Source of the DNA: Candidatus Omnitrophota bacterium
Lineage (GTDB): Bacteria; Omnitrophota; Koll11; Zapsychrales; Fredricksoniimonadaceae
Length of the DNA stretch: 6,987 nt
Assembly (NCBI GenBank): GCA_023247595.1
Contig: JAHFGF010000085.1
Coordinates: 1 to 6,987, forward strand
Reading direction: 5' to 3'
A program made the position numbers and the translations under genes. Shown here piece by piece: positions 1 through 5,241 of this stretch (the first letter of the stretch is position 1; each line of letters opens with the position of its first letter). The notes below the pieces were generated by a model that was not told where the DNA came from, made no database searches, and was given only the letters and a program-made list of their open reading frames with translations.

Positions 1-78
1 AATAATTACCCCAGGAAGATCCTGGGATACCGGACAGCCAATCAAATGGCAAAGGCATGCTTACAGGGTAACAATTGA
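1..78 (+). CDS. IS30-family transposase, C-terminal end (cut by window edge)
   Basis: The + strand is open from base 1 to a TGA at 76-78 and encodes 25 residues beginning NNYPRKILGYRTANQM. The pattern N-x-x-PRK-x-LGYRT is the characteristic C-terminal end of the DDE transposases of the IS30 family, which cut and join the ends of their insertion sequence. Only the tail is visible, so intactness of the DDE catalytic domain cannot be judged. A 7-bp hairpin (10-26) falls inside these codons and is explained by the coding sequence. The gene lies upstream of dinD in the same orientation. The family call rests on one short but typical motif. Confidence 0.75.
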   Translation, partial: NNYPRKILGYRTANQMAKACLQGNN

Positions 79-120
79 TCTTGAAGCTCTTTTTGTCGCA
101 CTATGAGTTACAATTCGCGC
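1..120 (+). mobile_element. Right end of an IS30-family insertion sequence
   Basis: The transposase stop is followed within about 40 bases by TTTTTGTCGCACTATGAG at 90-107, which resembles the terminal inverted repeats I associate with IS30-type elements. The left end lies outside the window, so the inverted repeat cannot be matched and the boundary is approximate (somewhere in 105-120). Beyond it is a perfect GC-rich palindrome (114-132). IS30-family elements are known to favour palindromic or hairpin targets, which fits. Confidence 0.55.
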
Positions 121-132
121 GCTACGCGCGAA
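114..132. repeat. Perfect 8-bp inverted repeat at the IS end
   Basis: TTCGCGCG (114-121), loop CTA, CGCGCGAA (125-132). The arms are perfectly complementary and GC-rich, with no T-run after either arm, so it is not a typical terminator. It abuts the presumed end of the IS30-family element and may be half of its target site, or a terminal structure of the element itself. Confidence 0.7.
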
Positions 133-140
133 ACAGATAA

Positions 141-169
141 TTGCCTTCACTTCCTTTCTGTAGTAGTAT
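141..169 (+). promoter_or_regulatory. Candidate promoter for the dinD-nuclease operon
   Basis: TTGCCT (141-146) and TAGTAT (164-169) are 17 bp apart; each matches the sigma-70 consensus at four of six positions. A start near 176 would give a leader of about 125 nt before dinD. The leader contains a TTTGGGA segment (240-246) that can pair either with TCCCAAA at 193-199 or with CCCAAA at 259-264. Prediction by eye only; no recognised LexA box is visible. Confidence 0.35.
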
Positions 170-300
170 GTCGTCGTCATGAACAACCAACCTCCCAAAT
201 GTTCGCGTCACGTCTAAAGAATCTTAAACTGCGCTCACGTTTGGGATCGAAGCTCGCCCCCAAAGCACAATACAACCGGCCAAAGACAAGGGGAAGTTTT

Positions 301-1128
301 ATGAATCTGCAGAATACCAATTCACAAAAATCTGTTTTTGAAACAATCAAAAACGTCAATGCCCAAGGTCACGAGCATTGGTTTGCCCGTGATTTGCAAT
401 CCATTCTGGGTTACGTCAAATGGGACAAATTTGTTCTGGTGATTGCGAAGGCCAAGGAGGCGTGCATCAATTCCGGCAATAGCGCAGAAGACCATTTTCT
501 CCAGTTGGAGAAAATGGTTGAGATCGGATCACAGGCCAACCGGAAGATTCAAGATTATCAACTTTCCCGTTACGCCTGTTACCTGATCGTCCAGAATGCC
601 GATCCTTCCAAGCCCGTCGTCGCCTTGGGGCAGACGTATTTTGCCGTGCAAACCCGCAAGCAGGAGTTGATCGAGCAGGCCCATTACAATCAATTGAAAA
701 GCGAGGACGAGCGGCGTTTGTTCCTTCGTGATCAGCTGCGCATTCATAATAAAAAACTGGCAGGGGCTGCCAAAGACGCAGGTGTCGTGACGCCTGTCGA
801 TTACGCGATATTCCAGGACCACGGCTATAAAGGTTTGTACGGCGGGTTGGGTGTCAAAGATATCCACGGACGCAAAAAACTTAAAAAGAGCCAGCACATT
901 CTCGATCACATGGGCAGTACGGAATTGGCGGCCAATCTATTTCGGGCGACGCAGGCCGAAGACAAGATCAGGCGCGACAATGTTCAGGGCAAAGAGAAAG
1001 CCAACCAGACACACCACGAGGTCGGCACAAAAGTCCGCCAGACGATCAGGGAACTGGGAGGAACAATGCCTGAAGAATTACCGTCCACCGAAAGCATCCG
1101 CCGGGTCATAACGAAGTTATTGAAATGA
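301..1128 (+). CDS. dinD: DNA damage-inducible protein D (DinD), Bro-N domain
   Basis: The 275-residue product is close to the length of E. coli DinD (about 274). The Bro-N-like region (about residues 10-120) carries the family signatures EHWFARDL (25-32), YQLSRYACYLI (86-96) and ALGQTYFA (108-115). The second half has FQDHGYKGLYGG (171-182), an ILDHMGSTELAAN motif (from 200) and the typical C-terminal LGGTMPEELP (252-261). In E. coli the gene is in the LexA regulon and the purified protein destabilises RecA filaments; that role is transferred from the family. I chose ATG 301 because AGGGGA at 289-294 precedes it at 6 nt and because the family N-terminus begins here. The frame is open back to 103, but those extra residues have no family character. 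The nuclease-fusion gene follows after 49 bp on the same strand, probably in the same transcript. Codons here look more GC-rich by eye than in the transporter or recO, possibly reflecting transfer. Confidence 0.9.
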   Translation: MNLQNTNSQKSVFETIKNVNAQGHEHWFARDLQSILGYVKWDKFVLVIAKAKEACINSGNSAEDHFLQLEKMVEIGSQANRKIQDYQLSRYACYLIVQNADPSKPVVALGQTYFAVQTRKQELIEQAHYNQLKSEDERRLFLRDQLRIHNKKLAGAAKDAGVVTPVDYAIFQDHGYKGLYGGLGVKDIHGRKKLKKSQHILDHMGSTELAANLFRATQAEDKIRRDNVQGKEKANQTHHEVGTKVRQTIRELGGTMPEELPSTESIRRVITKLLK

Positions 1129-1177
1129 TTCTTAAAGGTCAACAAATCGGGCTTTATTCTTGAGGAAGGAGATTCAA

Positions 1178-2176
1178 GTGAAGAAATCAGGCGTTGCCAT
1201 TTCAGCGGATTACCAAGGCCTTCTCAAAAAAGTCAAAGAGACTTTGCTCGAAGGGCAGAAGCGCATTGAGTCCCAGCGCGTGCGCACCTACTGGGAAACA
1301 GGGCACCATATTTATACGCACACCCTTGAGCACAAACAGCGCGCCGGGTACGGCGGCCAGGTTCTTGACAAGCTGGCCAATGACCTGGATGTTCACGTAA
1401 GCCTGCTTCGACGCTGCGTTCAGTTTCGTGAACAATATCCCAAGCTGCCAATTCACGCCGCGCGGCGTGAATTCACCTGGACGCATTATCGTCAGCTGAT
1501 GACGGTTTCCGACCTTCAGACAAGAAGTGTGCTTGAGAGCAAGGCCAGCCGAAATGGCTGGAACGCCAGGGAACTTGAAAAAGAGATCATTGCCGGCAAT
1601 CCAAAGCCCAAATCTTCAAGATCAAAAATATTGACCGTCGATCAAACACCGATTACGCCCCTGCGCGGAGAACTTTACACCTACCGTTTGGTCAAGCGTC
1701 CGACGCTGGGCGCGGGCGATCCGTCGGGATTGCTGATCGATCTGGGGTTCGGGATTTTCCGCGACATCGAAAACCGCTGGACCGAAGGCGATATTGTGCG
1801 TTCGCGTCCGGCCGAAGACGCTTACAAATTCACAAAAGTCGAGGCCACAGTTAAAGACTTGTTTACCTACAATGCATTTGTCGAGAGGGTGATCGACGGC
1901 GACACGATCAAGGTTCGTCTGGATTTGGGATTTGAAACGTTCACGCGTCAGACATTGCGCCTGCGCGGGCTGGATTGTCCGGAACTTCCCACCAAGGCAG
2001 GCGAGACGGCAAAAGTTTTTGTTCAGTCCCACCTAAAGGAAGCCCAGCGCATTATTGTGCGAACCAGCACGTCGGATAAATATGACCGCTACCTGGCGGA
2101 CATCTTCATTCCCTTGGAGGATATCTTCCTTAATAATCTGCTGCTGCAGGAAGGCCACGCCGTCCGTTTTTATTGA
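1178..2176 (+). CDS. DUF1016 (YhcG-type) N-terminal domain fused to a staphylococcal-nuclease-like domain
   Basis: The product has 332 residues if it starts at GTG 1178, which has an ideal AGGAAGGAG ribosome site at 1163-1171 and a 6-nt spacer; an upstream TTG at 1160 would overlap that site. Residues about 12-140 match DUF1016_N: RVRTYWETGHHIY, AGYGGQVLDKLANDL, LLRRCVQF, FTWTHYRQLM and a closing GWNARELEKEI. Residues about 230-332 are a thermonuclease (SNase) fold. VIDGDT holds Asp242 (nuclease Asp21), LRLRGLDCPE holds Arg261, Asp266 and Glu269 (Arg35, Asp40, Glu43), and KYDR holds Arg304 (Arg87). The catalytic set is therefore complete and a Ca2+-dependent nuclease acting on DNA or RNA is likely. 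The linker (about 160-200) contains YTYRLV and LLIDLGFGI and looks structured. There is no signal peptide, so it should act in the cytoplasm. DUF1016_N is usually followed by a PD-(D/E)XK nuclease, which is replaced here. It is apparently co-transcribed with dinD; the biological role is unknown. Confidence 0.85.
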   Translation: MKKSGVAISADYQGLLKKVKETLLEGQKRIESQRVRTYWETGHHIYTHTLEHKQRAGYGGQVLDKLANDLDVHVSLLRRCVQFREQYPKLPIHAARREFTWTHYRQLMTVSDLQTRSVLESKASRNGWNARELEKEIIAGNPKPKSSRSKILTVDQTPITPLRGELYTYRLVKRPTLGAGDPSGLLIDLGFGIFRDIENRWTEGDIVRSRPAEDAYKFTKVEATVKDLFTYNAFVERVIDGDTIKVRLDLGFETFTRQTLRLRGLDCPELPTKAGETAKVFVQSHLKEAQRIIVRTSTSDKYDRYLADIFIPLEDIFLNNLLLQEGHAVRFY

Positions 2177-2213
2177 CGTCCGTACAACAAATCGATCAAG
2201 CAAAACCAAGTAG

Positions 2214-2245
2214 ACCGCTCCTCACCCCGGGGGTGAGGAAGTGGT
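2214..2245. repeat. Strong hairpin between the nuclease gene and lexA
   Basis: CCTCACCCC (2220-2228) and GGGGTGAGG (2230-2238) are perfectly complementary around one central base. The stem extends outward through T2219-A2239 and, with A2240 bulged, through ACCGC/GTGGT to about 15 pairs in all (one G-U). A run of A (2246-2251), not T, follows on the + strand, so it is not a classic intrinsic terminator in either direction. It may stabilise the 3' end of the dinD-nuclease mRNA, terminate weakly, or bind a protein. Confidence 0.6.
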
Positions 2246-2263
2246 AAAAAATCAAGAAATTGC

Positions 2264-2292
2264 TTGTTGTCCACACAAATGAATGGTAATGT
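2264..2292 (+). promoter_or_regulatory. Candidate lexA promoter and operator
   Basis: TTGTTG (2264-2269) and TAATGT (2287-2292) are 17 bp apart, and TG at 2284-2285 gives an extended -10. Within this lies the inverted repeat TTGT-CCAC-ACAA (2267-2278), placed where a repressor would block RNA polymerase. LexA usually represses its own gene, but the box sequence varies greatly between phyla and this one is not a known consensus. Transcription would begin near 2299, the first base of the lexA ATG. Confidence 0.3.
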
Positions 2293-2298
2293 CTTGGC

Positions 2299-2898
2299 AT
2301 GAATGAAAACAACATACTTACCCAAAAGCAAAAAGATGTTTTAAAGTTTATTTATACCGAAGTCCGCACGCGCAATATTGCTCCAACCATCCGGGAAATC
2401 GCCAGCCATTTTGGTTTTTCATCGACGGGAACGGTCCGCGATTATCTCAAGGCTCTCACCACTAAAGGTTATATCCGCGTTGCCGAAGGCAAATCGCGCG
2501 CCATCGAGCTCATCCGCGAGGCCATGTGCCAACTGCCGGTTTTAGGCCGCGTGCAGGCCGGTAATCCGGTGTACGCGGTTGAAGATTTAATGGGCTATCT
2601 GAATTTGGATAAGATCATTTTTCCCGAGCCGGATATGTTCGCTCTGCGAGTCAAAGGCGACAGTATGATCGATGCCGGAATCATGCCGGATGATTTTGCC
2701 ATCATTAAACGCCAGGATTTTGCCAAGGTGGGCGATATCGTGGTGGCCATGCTTGGGGATGAGGCAACCATCAAGCGGCTGGTTAAAAAGGGAGAAAAAT
2801 ACTATTTGAATCCTGCCAATGCTAAATATGAACCCATTCTTATCACCGAAAATGTCACGATTATTGGTAAATTGTTGAATGTGGTCAGAGAATATTAA
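2299..2898 (+). CDS. lexA: LexA repressor, SOS regulator with autocleavage (S24) domain
   Basis: The 199-residue product has the normal LexA length and architecture. A winged helix-turn-helix occupies about residues 5-72 (TQKQKDVLKFI, PTIREIASHFGF, SSTGTVRDYLKAL, KGYIR). The self-cleavage site is Ala87-Gly88 in VQAGNP. In the S24 peptidase fold the nucleophile is Ser122 in GDSMIDAGI and the general base Lys159 in EATIKRL. All parts needed for RecA-stimulated autocleavage are present. It binds operators as a dimer and represses DNA-damage genes until RecA filaments trigger cleavage. The start fits the family N-terminus, yet no Shine-Dalgarno sequence precedes it at normal distance; with the predicted promoter the mRNA could be leaderless. 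Its neighbours are the dinD-nuclease pair upstream, likely targets, and a K+ transporter with its own promoter downstream. Confidence 0.95.
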   Translation: MNENNILTQKQKDVLKFIYTEVRTRNIAPTIREIASHFGFSSTGTVRDYLKALTTKGYIRVAEGKSRAIELIREAMCQLPVLGRVQAGNPVYAVEDLMGYLNLDKIIFPEPDMFALRVKGDSMIDAGIMPDDFAIIKRQDFAKVGDIVVAMLGDEATIKRLVKKGEKYYLNPANAKYEPILITENVTIIGKLLNVVREY

Positions 2899-2966
2899 TA
2901 GTTTTTTGACCGCACCTTCCCAGGTTTGGAGCGTTCATCCCATCGGAAATGACCAGCCATTTAAAA

Positions 2967-2981
2967 TCAAAATTATTTTGA
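2967..2981. repeat. 15-bp palindrome overlapping the transporter promoter
   Basis: TCAAAAT (2967-2973), a central T, then ATTTTGA (2975-2981): perfect dyad symmetry. The right arm runs into the TTGACA -35 box (2978-2983), a position suited to a repressor operator. It is AT-rich, so chance symmetry is possible. Confidence 0.35.
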
Positions 2982-3007
2982 CAATTCAGCGTGCGATAGA
3001 GTAACAT
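2978..3007 (+). promoter_or_regulatory. Sigma-70-type promoter of the KimA-like transporter gene
   Basis: A perfect TTGACA (2978-2983) is followed after 18 bp by TAACAT (3002-3007), which matches the -10 consensus at four of six positions. A start near 3014 gives a leader of about 145 nt. It lies 80 bp downstream of lexA and upstream of the terminator at 3115-3148, so its transcripts must pass that terminator to reach the transporter gene. Confidence 0.5.
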
Positions 3008-3013
3008 GCAAGC

Positions 3014-3148
3014 AATATTGTTTAGCTTTTTGTTGGGTTTTCTGTATCTGTATAGAAATCTATATTTAAGAAAGTTAACAAAGACCAACATAATTCACAA
3101 TAGCTTTTTAAGACAAGACCAAACCGAATGTATTTGGTCTTTTTGTTT
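3014..3148 (+). promoter_or_regulatory. Candidate transcription attenuator or riboswitch leader of the K+ transporter gene
   Basis: The leader has nested structure. TGTTGG (3031-3036) pairs with CCAACA (3085-3090), extended past a mismatch by 3038-3041/3080-3083. This encloses a small hairpin TATAG/CTATA (3051-3055/3060-3064). The segment AAGACCAA occurs twice (3081-3088 and 3115-3122), and both copies can pair with the terminator right arm (3133-3141), giving competing folds. TAGCTTTTT is also repeated (3023-3031, 3101-3109). Bacillus kimA is switched by the ydaO-type c-di-AMP riboswitch, but I do not see its conserved blocks. The ligand, if any, is unknown. Confidence 0.4.
3115..3148 (+). 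terminator. Intrinsic terminator directly before the transporter ribosome-binding site
   Basis: AAGACCAAA (3115-3123) pairs perfectly over 9 bp with TTTGGTCTT (3133-3141) around a 9-nt loop and is followed by a T-rich tract ending at 3148. The Shine-Dalgarno AGGAG begins at the next base (3149). It could simply end lexA transcripts, but lying after a good promoter and touching the ribosome site it looks like an attenuator. Confidence 0.75.
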
Positions 3149-3159
3149 AGGAGCCGCAG

Positions 3160-5124
3160 ATGCCGTTGTTTAAATTTATTAAACGTTTGGTCATAGGAAA
3201 AGCCAAAGATCCTCATGATAAACGCGTTTTTCATCAATTATCCTTAATCGCCTTTTTTGCCTGGGTTGGTCTGGGAGCTGACGGGCTTTCGTCTTCGTCC
3301 TATGGTCCTGAAGAAACTTTTTTGGCTCTGGGTGAACATAGATATCTCGCTGTTTTTGTCGCGATCCTCACCGCTGTTACAGTCCTGCTCATTAGCGCAA
3401 GTTATGCCCAAATCATTGAATTGTTCCCAACCGGCGGCGGGGGATATCTTGTTGCCAGTAAATTGTTAAATCCCAATCTGGGCATGGTTTCAGGTTGCGC
3501 CTTGCTTATTGATTATGTTTTGACGATTGCCATTTCTGTGGCAAGCGGGGCTGATGCCTTGTTTAGTTTTTTGCCTGTGGATTGGGTGGCGTATAAATTG
3601 ATATTTGCGTTGTTCGGCGTTTTTTGTCTGATGTTTCTAAACATGCGGGGGGTTAAAGAGTCGGTTGTTCCTTTAACGCCAATTTTTCTTATTTTTGTGT
3701 TTACCCATTTCTTTGTGATTGTTTATGCCTGGGTTGTTCACGCGGCGGACTTACCCCATATCGCGCAGGCCAGTTGGAATGATATTCAGAGCTCCAGCCG
3801 TGAAATGGGCTGGATGGGACTGCTGTTTATTATTCTTAGAGCCTATAGTTTGGGCGCCGGTACGTATACGGGTATTGAAGCTGTCAGTAATGGTCTGCCG
3901 ATTCTTCGGGAACCCAAGGTTGAAACGGGTAAGATCACGATGCGTTATATGTCGATTTCGCTCGCGTTCACCGTGGCCGGCCTTATCGTTGCCTATCTTT
4001 TATTTGGAGTTGAACACCATCCGCACAAAACGCTTAACGCTGTTTTATTTGAATCTGTTTCACAAACATGGCATCAGCCTTGGGGACAAATTTTTGTTTG
4101 GGTCACGTTATTTTCTGAGGCAATGATCCTTTTTGTGGCGGCGCAAGCCGGTTTCTTAGGCGGTCCCGGGGTTTTGGCAAATATGGCCATCGACCGCTGG
4201 TTTCCATCAAGGTTCTCAAGTTTAAGTGACCGCTTGGTGACGCAGGACGGCGTGCTTTTGATGGGTACGGCGGCTTTGGTGACCGTAGCGTTTACGCATG
4301 GCTCAGTGCATTTGCTGGTGGTTCTTTATAGTATCAATGTATTTATCACGTTCTGCCTGTCGCAAGCCGGAATGGTGCGGCATTGGTGGGATGTCCGCAA
4401 TGAAGAAAAAATTTGGAAGAAAAAAATTGTGGTCAGCGGAGCCGGGTTATTGTTAACGGCGTTTATCCTGGTCTCCGTTGTTATTCTTAAATTTCATGAC
4501 GGCGGATGGATTACGCTGGTGATAACAGCTCTGTTGGTGTCTTTGGCCGTCTGTATCAAACGCCATTATCGCAATACCTTTAATATGTTAAACCGCCTGG
4601 ATACACTTGTTCACGCCGCTGCGGTTGATTCTAGTTTGCAAAAGCCCGCTAGCGTTCCTTTTGATCCCCGGGCTAAAACGGCTGTCATTCTCGTCAACGG
4701 ATTTAATGGTTTGGGATTGCATACGGTGATGGCTGTTATCAGATATTTCGGACGTGAATTTAAGAATTTTATTTTTATTCAAGTGGGAGTCATTGATGCC
4801 GGAAATTTTAAGGGAATCCAGGAAATTGAAAGGCTGAAGGCTTCTGTTGATACGAGCCTGGAGAAATATATCCGTTTTATGAATCAAAACGGATGTTTCG
4901 CTGAAGGTTTTTCGTCGGAAGGCACGGATATTTCCGAACAGATTGAAAAGTTGGCGCGCGACGTCAGCAATCAATATCCCGGGGCGGTGTTTTTCGGCGG
5001 GCAGTTGGTTTTTCCCCGCGAAACATTGATGACGCGTCTATTGCACAACTATACTGTTTTTTCCATCCAAAGCCGGTTATATCAGGACGGCATTCCTTTT
5101 ATGATCCTGCCTATTCGCGTTTAG
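3160..5124 (+). CDS. KimA-like APC-superfamily potassium uptake permease
   Basis: This 654-residue inner-membrane protein has about twelve hydrophobic segments (residues about 25-465) followed by a soluble C-terminal domain of about 190 residues, the layout of Bacillus KimA, a K+/H+ symporter inhibited by c-di-AMP. KimA motifs are clear: GADGLSSSSYGPEE (39-52), ELFPTGGGGYLV (87-98), LLIDYVLTIAIS (115-126) and TYTGIE (235-240). Residues lining the KimA K+ sites as I remember them (Asp36, Tyr43, Asp117, Tyr118, Thr121, Ser125, Thr230, Glu233) correspond to Asp41, Tyr48, Asp118, Tyr119, Thr122, Ser126, Thr237 and Glu240, all conserved. The cytoplasmic tail (AKTAVILVNGFNGLGLHT from 505, ending at FMILPIRV) resembles the USP-like KimA tail that binds nucleotide. 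AGGAG at 3149-3153 sits 6 nt before the ATG. The gene has its own promoter and an attenuator-like leader. Amino acid transport is the main alternative, since the superfamily is shared. Confidence 0.8.
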   Translation: MPLFKFIKRLVIGKAKDPHDKRVFHQLSLIAFFAWVGLGADGLSSSSYGPEETFLALGEHRYLAVFVAILTAVTVLLISASYAQIIELFPTGGGGYLVASKLLNPNLGMVSGCALLIDYVLTIAISVASGADALFSFLPVDWVAYKLIFALFGVFCLMFLNMRGVKESVVPLTPIFLIFVFTHFFVIVYAWVVHAADLPHIAQASWNDIQSSSREMGWMGLLFIILRAYSLGAGTYTGIEAVSNGLPILREPKVETGKITMRYMSISLAFTVAGLIVAYLLFGVEHHPHKTLNAVLFESVSQTWHQPWGQIFVWVTLFSEAMILFVAAQAGFLGGPGVLANMAIDRWFPSRFSSLSDRLVTQDGVLLMGTAALVTVAFTHGSVHLLVVLYSINVFITFCLSQAGMVRHWWDVRNEEKIWKKKIVVSGAGLLLTAFILVSVVILKFHDGGWITLVITALLVSLAVCIKRHYRNTFNMLNRLDTLVHAAAVDSSLQKPASVPFDPRAKTAVILVNGFNGLGLHTVMAVIRYFGREFKNFIFIQVGVIDAGNFKGIQEIERLKASVDTSLEKYIRFMNQNGCFAEGFSSEGTDISEQIEKLARDVSNQYPGAVFFGGQLVFPRETLMTRLLHNYTVFSIQSRLYQDGIPFMILPIRV

Positions 5125-5241
5125 ATCTCAGAAATTTCTTGAAAAAAGTGGATTGCTCCTTCGAATTGCGTTAACCTATGGATGAACAATTTTTTTACGC
5201 GCGTGCAAATTTTAATCTTTTTAAATTATTATTGAGACTCC

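Noticed and set aside
10..26. CCCAGGA/TCCTGGG hairpin as a terminator
   Set aside because: It lies inside conserved transposase codons (PRKILG) and has no T-tract.
103..300. In-frame upstream extension of dinD back to an ATG at 103
   Set aside because: The added 66 residues are basic and low in family character, they would begin inside the presumed IS end, and ATG 301 has a good ribosome site and the family N-terminus.
529..909. Open frame of 126 codons on the - strand inside dinD (and similar antisense frames in the lexA-nuclease, transporter, recO and cysteine-repeat genes)
   Set aside because: They mirror well-supported + strand genes, have no ribosome sites or family motifs, and are expected by chance opposite coding DNA.
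1160..1177. TTG at 1160 as start of the nuclease fusion
   Set aside because: The six extra codons are made of the AGGAAGGAG ribosome site that serves GTG 1178.
3008..3148. Known ydaO-type c-di-AMP riboswitch before the KimA-like gene
   Set aside because: The conserved blocks I remember (a GGAACC-like segment, GGGGU..AAUC, GUAGGG-UACC) are not visible; only the terminator position fits. A covariance-model search would settle it.
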